The notes under the pieces: generated by a model
What the model was told of the DNA's origin: nothing
The model's database searches: none
The model's input: only the letters and a program-made list of their open reading frames with translations
Made by a program: the position numbers and the translations under genes
Origin: RGIG9608 sp045602425
GTDB lineage: Bacteria; Bacteroidota; Bacteroidia; Bacteroidales; Paludibacteraceae
Direction: 5' to 3'
Length of the DNA: 64,000 bases
Assembly: GCA_045602425.1 (NCBI GenBank)
Contig: JAZSBO010000006.1
Coordinates: 1 to 64,000 of the forward strand
Shown here: piece by piece, positions 32,671 through 42,678 of the stretch
How positions within the stretch are numbered: position 1 is the stretch's first letter
Layout of the letters: every line of letters begins with the position of its first letter

Positions 32671-34005
32671 TTATTTCTTTACAGAACGTTCACGTATAAT
32701 TTTCATCACTGTAGTTTTTCCATAACGCACATAGTCAAGTAATGGACGATGAGCTGGACAAGTAAAACTACAAGAACCACATTCTAAACAATCATATACG
32801 GCTTCGGCTTCAGCTTCTTGCCACATTTTCTTTTCTACTAAGCTCATCAACAAATAAGGCTGAAGTCCCATACAACAAACAGACACACATTTTCCACAAC
32901 GAATACAATTATCTATTTCCTGGCGTTTAGCAGCTTTTTCAGACATAATCAAAATACCAGAAGAACCTTTTTGTATAGGAGCATTGATATTTACCACTGC
33001 TTTCCCCATCATCGGACCACCTGCTATAACTTTACCAGTATCTTCAGGAATACCACCAGCAAAATCTATCAACATACTCATAGGGGTACCTATACGTGCT
33101 AAAATATTTTTCGGAGTTTTTAACGATTTTCCCGTTACCGTCACAACTCGATCTATTAAAGGCTTGTTTTTCACAATAGCTTCGTAAACAGCATACGCAG
33201 TTCCAACATTTTGTACAATTGCCCCTACCTCTATAGGCAATGCACCAGATGGAACTTGGCGTTCTATCAATGCATCTATTAACTGTTTTTCACTTCCCTG
33301 TGGATACTTCATCTTTAATGGGCAAACTTCTATCCCTATCAATTTTGAGACTTTCTTTTGCAATAAAGCAATCGCATCTTTTTTATTATTTTCTATACCG
33401 ATGATTGCTCTATTCACCTTTGCAGCACGCATCAATAATTGTACTCCAATCAATACCTCGTCTGCATATTCCAACATCAAAGCATGATCACTTGTAAGAT
33501 AAGGTTCGCATTCCACTGCATTTATTATCAAAACTTCAGCAGTTTTTCCTACAGGAGGCATTAATTTTACATGAGTAGGAAACGTTGCTCCCCCCATACC
33601 AACAATACCAGCTTCTTTTATTTTAGTAATAATTTCTTCCGATGAAAGATTAAATGTGCGTTTAAAATCGCCTTTCAAGTCTATAGTATCACTCCATTCG
33701 TCACCTTCAACATCAATAACTACAACCTGTCTTCTATTTCCAAAAGCATCAAGTTCATTGTCAATTTTCACTACAGTACCAGAAACAGAAGTATGCACAT
33801 TTGCCGAAACGAATCCTGTAGCCGCTGCTATTAAATCGCCGACTTTTACCTTATCACCTTTTTCTACAACAACAGTTGCTGGAGCACCTATATGTTGCGA
33901 AACAGGAATTGAGACTTGAGTTGGCAAAGGCATTTTCTCTATCGAAACTCCTGCCGAAAGTTTTTCATCTTTTGGATGTATGCCTCCTATTTTAAATGTT
34001 TTCAT
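32671..34005 (-). CDS. rnfC: Rnf complex subunit RnfC
   Basis: 444 residues, soluble. The N-terminal part resembles the flavin/NAD-binding fold of NuoF (GGIHPKDEKLSAG and GMGGATFPTHVKLMPP), a SLBB segment follows, and two 4Fe-4S motifs near the C-terminus read CIRCGKCVSVCCMGLQP and CLECGSCSFTCPAHRP. It exchanges electrons with NAD at the cytoplasmic face. It sits between rnfB and rnfD. Confidence 0.96.
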   Translation of the reverse strand: MKTFKIGGIHPKDEKLSAGVSIEKMPLPTQVSIPVSQHIGAPATVVVEKGDKVKVGDLIAAATGFVSANVHTSVSGTVVKIDNELDAFGNRRQVVVIDVEGDEWSDTIDLKGDFKRTFNLSSEEIITKIKEAGIVGMGGATFPTHVKLMPPVGKTAEVLIINAVECEPYLTSDHALMLEYADEVLIGVQLLMRAAKVNRAIIGIENNKKDAIALLQKKVSKLIGIEVCPLKMKYPQGSEKQLIDALIERQVPSGALPIEVGAIVQNVGTAYAVYEAIVKNKPLIDRVVTVTGKSLKTPKNILARIGTPMSMLIDFAGGIPEDTGKVIAGGPMMGKAVVNINAPIQKGSSGILIMSEKAAKRQEIDNCIRCGKCVSVCCMGLQPYLLMSLVEKKMWQEAEAEAVYDCLECGSCSFTCPAHRPLLDYVRYGKTTVMKIIRERSVKK

Positions 34006-34019
34006 AAGCTAACCTAATT

Positions 34020-34868
34020 TTAATTATTGTTTTCTTGTTCTACAACCACTTTTTTTGGCGGGAAATTTTCCTCAATAATAGCATTTGTAGGACAAACTGC
34101 TACACATTTTCTACACAAACGACATTTTGTAAAATCAATATAAGCACAATTATTTTCGACTGTAATAGCACCAAATGCACATTCTTTTTGACACTTCATA
34201 CACCCAATACAACCTACAGAACAAGCCTTTCGCGTAATTGCACCTTTGTCTTTATTTATACAACCAACATAAATTCTACGCGACTTTGGACCTTTTTTCC
34301 GTAACTCAATAACATTTTTAGGGCAAACCTTTACACATGCTCCACAAGCCGTACATTTTTCATCATCAACAATAGGCAATCCATTCTCTCCTATTGTTAT
34401 TGCACCAAACTGACAAGCAACAACACAATCGCCCAAACCCAAACATCCAAAAGAACAGCCTGTTTCACCTGCATAAAGCATCGAAGCAATGGCACAACTT
34501 TTTGCTCCATCATAAACATTCGTTTTTGCTCGATTCCGACAAGAGCCATTACATCTTACAACTGCAACCATTGGTTCTACCGATGCTACTTCTACTCCTA
34601 AAATAGTAGCCACCTTCGACATAACTACATTTCCACCAACAGGGCAAAATTTCCCTTCTAACGATTGCACACAAGCATCAGCAAATCCACGACATCCGGG
34701 GAATCCACATCCACCACAATTCGCCCCGGGAAGAACAGATTCTATTTCATCAATACGAGGATCTTCTTCCACCTTAAATTTTTGAGCAGCAAAATATAAT
34801 ATCGCAGCCGAAAAAATTCCAATCACTCCTAACACTATGACGGAAACAAGTATTATATTCATAATCAA
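34020..34868 (-). CDS. rnfB: Rnf complex iron-sulfur subunit RnfB
   Basis: 282 residues. An N-terminal membrane helix (ILVSVIVLGVIGIFSAAILYF) is followed by the RnfB cluster motif CGGCGFPGCRGFADAC and then by ferredoxin-type CxxCxxCxxxC sites (CTACGACVKVCP, CIGCMKCQKEC, CRLCRKCVAVCP). It accepts electrons from reduced ferredoxin, possibly that made by KorAB. Its ATG overlaps the rseC-like stop by 4 bp. Confidence 0.96.
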   Translation of the reverse strand: MIMNIILVSVIVLGVIGIFSAAILYFAAQKFKVEEDPRIDEIESVLPGANCGGCGFPGCRGFADACVQSLEGKFCPVGGNVVMSKVATILGVEVASVEPMVAVVRCNGSCRNRAKTNVYDGAKSCAIASMLYAGETGCSFGCLGLGDCVVACQFGAITIGENGLPIVDDEKCTACGACVKVCPKNVIELRKKGPKSRRIYVGCINKDKGAITRKACSVGCIGCMKCQKECAFGAITVENNCAYIDFTKCRLCRKCVAVCPTNAIIEENFPPKKVVVEQENNN

Positions 34869-35281
34869 GTATTTATTTTTATTAATTTAAACGCAAAATT
34901 TTTTTTAAATCTATCCTTAAAAAAGTGTAGTATTCCGTAATAAGGCAATATAGAACACAATGCTATTGTTCCTGCTAAAGTCTCATTTACATTTAAAATT
35001 GTCAATAAAACGAGGATTAAACAAATCACTAACAAAGGTAAAACATAAGCAAAAAATACAGCTTTTAATCCCAAAGATTGTTGTCCAACAAGTAAAACCT
35101 GCTCTCCTACTTCAATGTGTTCATCAACAGAAAACACTTCTATAAGTTTTTCCTCTTTTTCTGAAACTGTACACGCCGATTTGACCTGACAAGTTGCACA
35201 TGCTGACATTTGTTCTATTTGAACTACACATCGAGTATCATTCACCTCTACAACTTTACCTATATGCTCTATTACTGACAC
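34865..35281 (-). CDS. RseC/MucC-family membrane protein preceding rnf
   Basis: 138 residues from a GTG at 35281 (SVIEHIGKVVEVND). The N-terminal cytoplasmic part has four Cys in CATCQVKSAC-type spacing (SACATCQVKSACTVS), and two hydrophobic hairpins follow (VFFAYVLPLLVICLILVLL and GTIALCSILPYYGILHF). RseC family proteins help reduce SoxR or act as rnf accessory factors. The frame extends 20 codons further up, but a -7 box at 35307-35314 lies inside that stretch, so the GTG is preferred. It is the first gene of rseC-rnfBCDGEA. Confidence 0.85.
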   Translation of the reverse strand: MSVIEHIGKVVEVNDTRCVVQIEQMSACATCQVKSACTVSEKEEKLIEVFSVDEHIEVGEQVLLVGQQSLGLKAVFFAYVLPLLVICLILVLLTILNVNETLAGTIALCSILPYYGILHFFKDRFKKNFAFKLIKINT

Positions 35282-35306
35282 GAATTTACTTTTATACAAA
35301 TTCGTA

Positions 35307-35314
35307 CAAAAATA
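35307..35314 (-). promoter_or_regulatory. -7 box for rseC-rnfBCDGEA
   Basis: The minus strand reads TATTTTTG, 25 nt before the GTG at 35281. It decides the start: an ATG at 35341 would lie upstream of transcription. Confidence 0.6.
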
Positions 35315-35427
35315 CAAAAATTTAATGCTTTTATTCCTCAAAAATCAAAAAGATTATGTCTTAATTCTTTTACATAAAAACATCTACTTTACATTGTTAA
35401 ATAAAGGTAATAGAAAAACATTTTCAC

Positions 35428-35435
35428 TATTTTTG
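35428..35435 (+). promoter_or_regulatory. -7 box for sufE
   Basis: TATTTTTG, 16 nt before the sufE ATG at 35452. Confidence 0.55.
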
Positions 35436-35451
35436 CAAAAAAATTATAGCG

Positions 35452-35868
35452 ATGACTATTAACGAAAAACAAGACCAAATAATAGACGATTTCTCACTTC
35501 TCGACGATTGGATGGATCGTTATGCAACTTTGATTGACAAAGGAAACACATTGCCTCCAATGGATGAAAAATACAAAATACCACAGAATCTTATCGAAGG
35601 TTGTCAGAGTCGTGTTTGGTTACATGCAGACTACGAAAACAACAAAGTCACATTTAAAGGTGATAGTGATGCAATTTTGGTAAAAGGTATTGTCTCTCTC
35701 TTAATATCTCTTTTATCAGGTCATACTCCAGATGAAATTTTAGAAAGTGAACTTTATTTCATTGACAAAATAGGTTTAAAAGAGCATCTCTCGCCCACTC
35801 GCTCCAACGGATTACTTGCTATGGTAAAGCAAATGCGTTTTTACGCTTTGGCTTTTAAATCAAAATAA
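35452..35868 (+). CDS. sufE: SufE family sulfur-transfer protein
   Basis: 138 residues. The active-site Cys lies in IEGCQSRVWLHA (about residue 55), and DDFSLLDDWMDRYATLIDKG at the N-terminus and TPDEILESELYFIDKIGLKEHLSPTRSNGL in the second half (split over two family blocks) are SufE hallmarks. It takes persulfide sulfur from a cysteine desulfurase for Fe-S cluster assembly, consistent with the Fe-S-rich Rnf and Kor enzymes nearby. No other suf genes are adjacent. Confidence 0.95.
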   Translation: MTINEKQDQIIDDFSLLDDWMDRYATLIDKGNTLPPMDEKYKIPQNLIEGCQSRVWLHADYENNKVTFKGDSDAILVKGIVSLLISLLSGHTPDEILESELYFIDKIGLKEHLSPTRSNGLLAMVKQMRFYALAFKSK

Positions 35869-35873
35869 CATAT

Positions 35874-37247
35874 TTATTTCAATAGTTGAAACATTATACG
35901 AGGGATATCTACATTGTCTCGAACATGTTGAAAATATTCTGCCCCACAACCTATTGCATAAACAGGAACAACTCCTGCAGAATGACCATAACTTGTCCAT
36001 CCAATTTTTGCTTTCTTATTTAAAATTTCAATTGCCGTTTGTGCTATCATTTCATTTTCTGAATAAAGATTTCGCACCTTTTCCGATTTTTTTTCGCAAA
36101 AAGTCTGATTATGCAACAACATAAGTTGCTTCTCTTCTTCGTCTGTCAAAGGTATTTCTTTCCAAAATCCTAAATTTTCTTGCAATAAAGATTTCAAATC
36201 GCACCAACTTGAATAATTTCGATCACGCAAATCAAAAATTCTATTTGTCAACTCATTAACTGAACATTTTTGATATTGCAATACTGCTAAATCCAAACAA
36301 TAATCGCCCGTACCAAGAGCGATTCCGCCTGTTTCGTGGTCGGCAGTTACCACTATCAGTGTTTCGTCGGCATGTTTCTTATAAAAATCCAACGCTTTGG
36401 CAATTGCCTCCGAAAACTCCTCTACTTCGGCAAAAGCAGTTGCTGCATCGTTGTTATGACAAGCCCAATCAATTAAGCCTCCTTCTACCATCAAAAAAAA
36501 TCCTTCATTGTTTTTATCAAGATATTCAACCGCTGCCTCGGTCATTTGCGGCAACGATAAATCTGACGATGTTCTATCGATCACATAAGGCAAATTCGAC
36601 ATCGAATCGCACTGCAAAAGCACCATTTTGTCAGCAATGTCTTTTTGTTGGAAGTATTGTTCGATACCTCGTGCAACAAAATACCCTGAATCGCTCAACA
36701 ACGAGATGATATTCTGCTCGTTCTCTTTCTTACATTGAGAAAATCCTGAACCTGCAAAAAAATCAAAATCAGATAATATAGCATCATTTGCTATTTCGTA
36801 AGCCATTGAACGATTCGGCTGATGAGCATAAAATGCAGCAGGAGTTGCATGGTCTATACTTACAGAAGTAACTATACCTACTGATTTTCCAATTCCTTTT
36901 GCATAATGAGCAACACTATAAAGTGGTTTATGTAATAAGCTATCCATTCCTATTGCTCCTTTTCTTGTTTTATAGCCAGAGGCTAAAGCCGTTCCTGCAG
37001 CAGCCGAACATGTAACAGCATTATAGCGGGAATAAGTAGTAGAAAATGTAGCAATAGGGAACTCCGAGAAAGCCAGACTATCAGTTCCTATAAATCCTTT
37101 TTTTGCCGCAAAATACATTTCCGTAGCAAGAACCTGATTAACTCCCATACCATCACCTATAAAATAAAATATATATTTAGGCTGTTTCTCCTGCAAACAA
37201 GAAGTTACGAGCAATAAAACTATTACAAAAGAGAATATTTTTTTCAT
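35874..37247 (-). CDS. Alkaline phosphatase (PhoA-like lipoprotein)
   Basis: 457 residues. A lipoprotein signal ends at Cys17 (LLVTSCLQE). YIFYFIGDGMGVNQ provides the first metal-binding Asp; the nucleophile is Ser81 in VTCSAAAGTALASG, where E. coli PhoA has Asp-Ser-Ala, so the preceding Asp is Cys here. ADHETGGIALG and the final YGHSAGVVPVYAIG supply further metal ligands. It would release phosphate from esters outside the cytoplasm. It is convergent with sufE, 5 nt apart, and follows a terminator after gapA. Confidence 0.9.
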   Translation of the reverse strand: MKKIFSFVIVLLLVTSCLQEKQPKYIFYFIGDGMGVNQVLATEMYFAAKKGFIGTDSLAFSEFPIATFSTTYSRYNAVTCSAAAGTALASGYKTRKGAIGMDSLLHKPLYSVAHYAKGIGKSVGIVTSVSIDHATPAAFYAHQPNRSMAYEIANDAILSDFDFFAGSGFSQCKKENEQNIISLLSDSGYFVARGIEQYFQQKDIADKMVLLQCDSMSNLPYVIDRTSSDLSLPQMTEAAVEYLDKNNEGFFLMVEGGLIDWACHNNDAATAFAEVEEFSEAIAKALDFYKKHADETLIVVTADHETGGIALGTGDYCLDLAVLQYQKCSVNELTNRIFDLRDRNYSSWCDLKSLLQENLGFWKEIPLTDEEEKQLMLLHNQTFCEKKSEKVRNLYSENEMIAQTAIEILNKKAKIGWTSYGHSAGVVPVYAIGCGAEYFQHVRDNVDIPRIMFQLLK

Positions 37248-37271
37248 TACAATGATTTATTTAGAAATATA

Positions 37272-37297
37272 AAAAGGGTTGCATTCACAACCCTTTT
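37272..37297 (-). terminator. Terminator of gapA
   Basis: AAAAGGGTTG, 6-nt loop, CAACCCTTTT, with T run on the minus strand, 25 nt beyond the gapA stop and upstream of the alkaline phosphatase gene. Confidence 0.75.
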
Positions 37298-37321
37298 TAG
37301 AAAATAACAAAATAAATATTC

Positions 37322-38320
37322 TTATTTAGAAATAACGCGAGCCATTTCCAATACTTTGTTAGAATAACCCCATTCGTTGTCGTACCAAGAAACAACTTTA
37401 ACGAAAGTAGGATCCAATTGAATACCTGCTTTTGCGTCGAAGATAGAAGTACGAGCGTCGTTACGGAAGTCAGTAGAAACAACTGCTTCTTCAGTGTAAC
37501 CAAGAATACCTTTCATTTCTCCTTCAGATGCTTCTTTCATTGCAGCACAAATTTCAGCGTAAGTAGCTTCTTTGTTCAATTCTACTGTCAAGTCAACAAC
37601 AGAAACGTCAGAAGTAGGAACACGCATTGACATACCGGTCAATTTTCCGTTCAATTCAGGAAGAACTACACCTACAGCCTTAGCTGCACCAGTAGATGAA
37701 GGAATAATGTTTTCCAAGATTCCACGACCACCACGCCAGTCTTTTTTAGAAGGACCGTCAACTGTTTTTTGAGTAGCAGTTGCAGCGTGAACAGTTGTCA
37801 TCAAACCACGTTTGATACCAAATTTATCGTTCAAAACTTTAGAAATTGGAGCCAAGCAGTTGGTTGTACAAGATGCATTAGAGATGATGTCTTGTCCAGC
37901 ATAAGTTTTGTCATTCACACCATAAACAAACATAGGAGTTTTGTCTTTTGCAGGAGCTGACATAATTACTTTCTTAGCACCAGCTTGGATGTGTTTGCGA
38001 GCTGTTTCATCAGTCAAGAAGAAGCCAGTTGATTCAACAACTACGTCAGCACCAACTTCGTCCCATTTCAAATTAGCAGGATCCATTTCAGCTGTCAAAC
38101 GAATTTTGTTTCCGTTTACGATCATGTAGTTACCTTCAACTTGAATGTCGCCATTGAATTGACCATGAACTGAATCATAACGCAACATGTAAGCCAAATA
38201 ATCTGCATCCAAAAGGTCGTTGATACCAACAACTTGAATGTCATTTCCAAAGTTTTCCACTGCAGCGCGGAATACCATACGGCCGATACGGCCAAATCCA
38301 TTAATACCTAATTTAATCAT
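37322..38320 (-). CDS. gapA: Glyceraldehyde-3-phosphate dehydrogenase, type I
   Basis: 332 residues. The NAD-binding GINGFGRIGRMVFRAA opens the protein; the catalytic Cys is in SNASCTTNCLAP (about 147-158); SWYDNEWGYSNKV closes it. Glycolytic and gluconeogenic role in the cytosol. Codon use looks more biased than in neighbours, as expected for a highly expressed gene. It has its own -7 box and terminator. Confidence 0.98.
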   Translation of the reverse strand: MIKLGINGFGRIGRMVFRAAVENFGNDIQVVGINDLLDADYLAYMLRYDSVHGQFNGDIQVEGNYMIVNGNKIRLTAEMDPANLKWDEVGADVVVESTGFFLTDETARKHIQAGAKKVIMSAPAKDKTPMFVYGVNDKTYAGQDIISNASCTTNCLAPISKVLNDKFGIKRGLMTTVHAATATQKTVDGPSKKDWRGGRGILENIIPSSTGAAKAVGVVLPELNGKLTGMSMRVPTSDVSVVDLTVELNKEATYAEICAAMKEASEGEMKGILGYTEEAVVSTDFRNDARTSIFDAKAGIQLDPTFVKVVSWYDNEWGYSNKVLEMARVISK

Positions 38321-38358
38321 TGTTTTAATTATTTAAAGTTATAAATCTTTTTCTTTTG

Positions 38359-38366
38359 CAAAATTA
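38359..38366 (-). promoter_or_regulatory. -7 box for gapA
   Basis: The minus strand reads TAATTTTG, 38 nt upstream of the gapA ATG. Confidence 0.6.
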
Positions 38367-38383
38367 CAATATTTTTTCGAACA

Positions 38384-40468
38384 TTAATAAGCAATATATC
38401 TTTTATCCTCAATGTTCGATTTTTCTTTCAAAATTTCCATCGCCAAATATTGAGTAGCATATGCCAATCTACTTTCTAACATTTGTTTTTCTTCTTCTAT
38501 AGACAAAGGATTTTCAACATTTGTACGTTGAAGTTTTTTGAAAATATACACTCCATTCTCTCCTTTTACAGGATCAGCATCGGCACCTAATGCCGCTAAT
38601 GCAAACAATTTTGGTTCATTTCCTACACGAGACATTTGTTGAGTTTCAAAAGTTATATTTTTTAAAGTATCAACACGCATACCTTCACCCATCAAAGATG
38701 CCATAGTTTTTCCTTTCATCTTCTCAACCACAAAATCAGCTTTCTTTTCGTTCAGCAACTCATATTTTATATTATCTGAAACAGAAGCCAATGTTTTATA
38801 TTCATCTTCGTTTATATCCGAAACTGTTGCTACTATAAATCTATCATTACATTCAAAAACATCAGAAACAGCTCCATCTTTCTGTTCGAAAGCCCAGCGA
38901 ACCACTTGTCTTGAATTTTTCACATCTCCAATTCTATAATCATTTATAGAAACATTAACTGGCAACAACTCCACACCTTGTTCTTGTGCTTTTTTCTTAA
39001 AGTCCGCTTTATTCTTACAACCTGCGACAAATTGTTTTGCTTCATTATAGATATGTGCTTGCGAACGTGAACTTGGTATTAACTCCCTCTCTATTATCGC
39101 CAACTTAACTTTTGGCACACGTTCACTGACTTCATCTACTTTGAAAATTTGTACTCCTTGAGGTGTTTCTATCGTAAAAATTTTTCCTGCCGATGTATAG
39201 AACGCTTTCTGTGCTATTTCTGAATCAACTACAATCTCACGCACCCAACCAATTTCGCCTCCTTGTTCCGCCGTTTGAGACACACGAGAATAAGTTTTCG
39301 CTAGATTTGCAAAATCACCACCAGCATTTATCACATTCACCAAACTATCCGCTAAAGTCTTAGCACGCTCTTTTGTTTCTTCTATAACATATATATGACG
39401 TAACTTTACCGAATCAGGCGTTTGAATGTCTGTTCCCAATAAACGAGCAACCTTATATACATTATTAATAAAAATAGGACCAAAAATATCTCCTGTATTT
39501 CCCATAAAAGCAGAATCACGGAATTCTAAATCTACATCCGATTTAGCCAAAGCCACATCTACGTAACGTTTATCAGAATTAGAATTTACAAGACTAATAA
39601 CATCGTTGGTAGTAGTAAACTCTGGAACTAATCCTTTAATCCATGCTTCAAGTTCTGCATAATCAGCATCTAAAGGTTTTATATCAAATGAAGTATAATT
39701 AATAGTACAAGTTGCTACTTGTTTTTTGTATTGTTCTTTTGTAGCATTATAACGCACTTCAATCTCTTCGTCAGAAACAGAAACAACAGAATCAGGTACT
39801 GCATAATAAGGCTCTACAGCATACAAAATATCAACCTTACCAGCATTTAAATTAGAAGCCAACTCCGCATCTAAATCGTTTGCAACTAACATTTTCGATA
39901 GAAGAACATTATATTTTTCTTCCAAAAGCGAGTTTTTCACTGCTCTCTCCAAAAATCGCCAATACAACTTCATTTCTTCAGAAATATTTGCATTAGGATC
40001 ATCAATATAAGACAAGAATTGTGTTAATGCATTTTTATCAAACATTCTTGTTTCAGGATTTACAAATATCTGACGTTGCAATATAGCTGGATGAATATTC
40101 TCTCCCAATACATTATCATACAACTCATCATTTGTTACAACCATTCCTATTTTAGCAGTTTCTTTCGATAAAACTTTTTCACGGACTATCGTTTCCCAAA
40201 CCGATTGACGAACCTGTTCAACCATCTCCTCAGTCAAATTCTGACCATTTGACTCTATCTCATAAACGGTGGTCATCTGATCAACTGCTGCAAGAAAATC
40301 TTCTATTTTAACTTCTTCTCCATCAATTTCTCCTACTACCATCCGTTTTTGATTAAAAAAAGAAGAGCCTGAATTAACAAAATCACCAACGATAAATGCT
40401 AACAATGCAAGTCCTACAATAATCAATAACAAAACACTCCTACTTCTAATCTTTTCTAATGTTGCCAT
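38384..40468 (-). CDS. Membrane-anchored peptidyl-prolyl isomerase (PpiD/SurA-like foldase)
   Basis: 694 residues. A short cytoplasmic start and one membrane helix (RSVLLLIIVGLALLAFIVGD) are followed by a SurA-N-like helical domain (about 40-200) and a parvulin PPIC domain at about 345-445 with LRHIYVIEET, GGDFANLAKTYSR and GGEIGWV. A second degenerate isomerase-like unit may follow. It likely assists folding of exported outer-membrane proteins. It lies downstream of lptC in the conserved coaX - outer-membrane protein - TPR - lptC order. Confidence 0.9.
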   Translation of the reverse strand: MATLEKIRSRSVLLLIIVGLALLAFIVGDFVNSGSSFFNQKRMVVGEIDGEEVKIEDFLAAVDQMTTVYEIESNGQNLTEEMVEQVRQSVWETIVREKVLSKETAKIGMVVTNDELYDNVLGENIHPAILQRQIFVNPETRMFDKNALTQFLSYIDDPNANISEEMKLYWRFLERAVKNSLLEEKYNVLLSKMLVANDLDAELASNLNAGKVDILYAVEPYYAVPDSVVSVSDEEIEVRYNATKEQYKKQVATCTINYTSFDIKPLDADYAELEAWIKGLVPEFTTTNDVISLVNSNSDKRYVDVALAKSDVDLEFRDSAFMGNTGDIFGPIFINNVYKVARLLGTDIQTPDSVKLRHIYVIEETKERAKTLADSLVNVINAGGDFANLAKTYSRVSQTAEQGGEIGWVREIVVDSEIAQKAFYTSAGKIFTIETPQGVQIFKVDEVSERVPKVKLAIIERELIPSSRSQAHIYNEAKQFVAGCKNKADFKKKAQEQGVELLPVNVSINDYRIGDVKNSRQVVRWAFEQKDGAVSDVFECNDRFIVATVSDINEDEYKTLASVSDNIKYELLNEKKADFVVEKMKGKTMASLMGEGMRVDTLKNITFETQQMSRVGNEPKLFALAALGADADPVKGENGVYIFKKLQRTNVENPLSIEEEKQMLESRLAYATQYLAMEILKEKSNIEDKRYIAY

Positions 40469-40656
40469 TTTCTATTATTTTTTATTTACTTTTCCTAAAA
40501 ATTTGGGCACGAATGTACAAAAAAAACACCATACAACAATCCCGTATTCTTTTTTTTTACTTTTTATTCTACTCAACAAAGCATCTATGTACTTTTATTG
40601 CTATAAACAACAAAATCATAATTATTCACACTAAAAGGATAAAGGACTATTTTCTA

Positions 40657-41277
40657 CTATATACTATCTTTATCTATAGGGAAAATTCCTTGAGGTTTTT
40701 TAATAAAATAACGAGAAAAACTCTGATTGGACTCAAAGCCCAAACCTATAATAATTTTATCTTTTTGAGTAATCTTTATCAACGAATCAGAATATATCTT
40801 TTCATGCTTTTGATCCCAAAACATCTGCTGTGTTTCAAACATTTCATCATTCAAATTCCGAGCAACTACATCACCATCTAATTTCCACAATTGAGGATGT
40901 TCAAAATATTTTGCTTTATTACTCTCTAAATAGGCATCAACGACATATTCTTCGTTAAACCGTTCGAAATAAATCCCTTCTGGAAAGTCCCAATAAGGTT
41001 GCGTATCACGATCATATACCAACCACTGCTGTGCAGATATACGATAACGAGTTACCCCCGAATCAGAAACCAATGTTGTTATCATATCAGCCTTAAGCTT
41101 TGGCGTCAGCATTCTATTTACTACAGATGAGGACGTCTGTATCCTATCTTTAGAACAAGATACAGCAAAAAACAACAGCATAACAGCCGAAAAAACAACT
41201 GTTATGCATGATGCGAATTTATATGAATATTTTTGTCGCAATTTATAAATATCAACGGCAAACCGTATCTTCACCAA
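40657..41277 (-). CDS. lptC: LPS export periplasmic protein LptC-like
   Basis: 206 residues. A membrane segment that looks like a lipoprotein signal ends at AVSCSKDR. The rest reads as beta-jellyroll LptC/YrbK family: MITTLVSDSGVTRYRISAQQWLVYD, YFEHPQLWKLDGDVVARN, and TQQMFWDQKHEKIYSD, where the last blocks are the strongest. It bridges the LptBFG transporter to LptA in lipopolysaccharide export. The start overlaps the 3' end of the TPR gene by 26 bp. Confidence 0.85.
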   Translation of the reverse strand: MVKIRFAVDIYKLRQKYSYKFASCITVVFSAVMLLFFAVSCSKDRIQTSSSVVNRMLTPKLKADMITTLVSDSGVTRYRISAQQWLVYDRDTQPYWDFPEGIYFERFNEEYVVDAYLESNKAKYFEHPQLWKLDGDVVARNLNDEMFETQQMFWDQKHEKIYSDSLIKITQKDKIIIGLGFESNQSFSRYFIKKPQGIFPIDKDSI

Positions 41278-42655
41278 TCCATCCTTCTACACGGAAACTT
41301 TTTCCTTGTTGCAAGTCAGGATGCATAAACACTTCTTCTTTCGAAGGGAAATATTTACGATAAGTAGCAATCATACGATTTGCATCTTCGGTGCAATTTT
41401 CAGGATCTACTCGTTTAGCCTGTTCAAATTTATCGACAGCAACCCAATAAACAGTTTTTCGCAAAGTTGCATCATCATAAATATTATCAGATTGAGCATA
41501 AAGGCTTCCTATCAACAAGTAAGGTTTACCATTACTCGGGTTATTTGACAAAGACTGACGAGCATATTCTCTTGCTTTAGAATATCTATTCAATTTACTA
41601 CAAATTTGAGCCATTTTAAACTGATAATCAGCTTTCTGTAAGACATCAGAAGTCAAGTTGACTGCTTCTTCATAATAAGCAAGTGCCTCATCGTATTTTT
41701 CATTTTTATATGACATTTCTGCACAACCATTTGCTGATTCTTCTGTTGGTGATATTTTATGAGCAAATTCCGATGCTTTAAAGAATACTGGAGACTCATT
41801 ACAACGTAAACGGCGATAACAAGTCAAAATTGAATTCAAATAATCTACATTCGTAGAATTCTCATCTACTTTTGTATTAAATATTGCATCTAACGTAGCA
41901 CAATCAGCAACTCCTGAACTTAAGAATAATGCATCAGCGTTAGTTTTCACTTGAGCATAAGCTGCTTTGTTTTTTTCATTAGGATTTTTTGCCTTTGCAT
42001 CAGCGATTTCTGTTGCTAACAAATAATCATTAATAAATTGCTCTGCAAGAGAATTGTCGGCTTTATACTTTTCAAACGAAACAATTATAAATTGTTGTAA
42101 TGGATTCACTTCTGATTTATCTTCTTGCATCAAAACAGATTCTTTCAACCAATCGTAAGCCATAGTTTTTGTTGCCTCGTTATAAGCTATATAAGTACAA
42201 GCCTTACGTCCTAAAATTCGACCTTTAGGATAAGCATTATCAACTTTATACTTCATCCATTTATCATACAATTCTATAGCTTTATCTATCAATGCTTGTT
42301 TTTTTACAGGATCAGATTCATTTTTAATTTTCCAATCCAAAATTTTCTCTCCATAAGTATAAATTGCTCTATTTGCAGTTGGGCAATTTTCATAAACTTG
42401 CAACCATGGATCGTAAGCTCCTGCAAAATCTTTTTGTTTATAATAAGTATCAAACAAACTTGCATTCGCCAAACACTCATCTGTTACTACAGGTTCAGGT
42501 TCTTCTACCACAGGTGCTTCTTCTTTTACTTCTGGTGCCACTTGTGACAATTTTACCACTTTATCACCTCTTTTTAATTCTTTCTTTGGCTTATCGGCCA
42601 TCATTTGTCCACTCACTACAAGGAGAGACATCATTACTAATAATAACTTTTTCAT
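41252..42655 (-). CDS. Secreted tetratricopeptide-repeat protein
   Basis: 467 residues. A signal peptide (LLLVMMSLLVVSGQMMA) is followed by a Val/Glu/Pro-rich linker (EVKEEAPVVEEPEPVV) and by TPR-type helical repeats, clearest at about 330-400 (NEKYDEALAYYEEAVNLTSD, then KADYQFKMAQICSKLNRYSK). TPR proteins are scaffolds; the periplasmic or outer-membrane position between an outer-membrane protein and lptC suggests envelope assembly. No catalytic residues are seen. Confidence 0.8.
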   Translation of the reverse strand: MKKLLLVMMSLLVVSGQMMADKPKKELKRGDKVVKLSQVAPEVKEEAPVVEEPEPVVTDECLANASLFDTYYKQKDFAGAYDPWLQVYENCPTANRAIYTYGEKILDWKIKNESDPVKKQALIDKAIELYDKWMKYKVDNAYPKGRILGRKACTYIAYNEATKTMAYDWLKESVLMQEDKSEVNPLQQFIIVSFEKYKADNSLAEQFINDYLLATEIADAKAKNPNEKNKAAYAQVKTNADALFLSSGVADCATLDAIFNTKVDENSTNVDYLNSILTCYRRLRCNESPVFFKASEFAHKISPTEESANGCAEMSYKNEKYDEALAYYEEAVNLTSDVLQKADYQFKMAQICSKLNRYSKAREYARQSLSNNPSNGKPYLLIGSLYAQSDNIYDDATLRKTVYWVAVDKFEQAKRVDPENCTEDANRMIATYRKYFPSKEEVFMHPDLQQGKSFRVEGWIGEDTVCR

Positions 42656-42678
42656 TTTTCTAATTTTTATTTTTGTAT

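Noticed and set aside
35874..37247. Asp-to-Cys change before the alkaline phosphatase nucleophile as a defect
   Set aside because: The VTCSAAAGTAL form is, as far as I recall, common in Bacteroidales alkaline phosphatases, so it is not reported as unusual.
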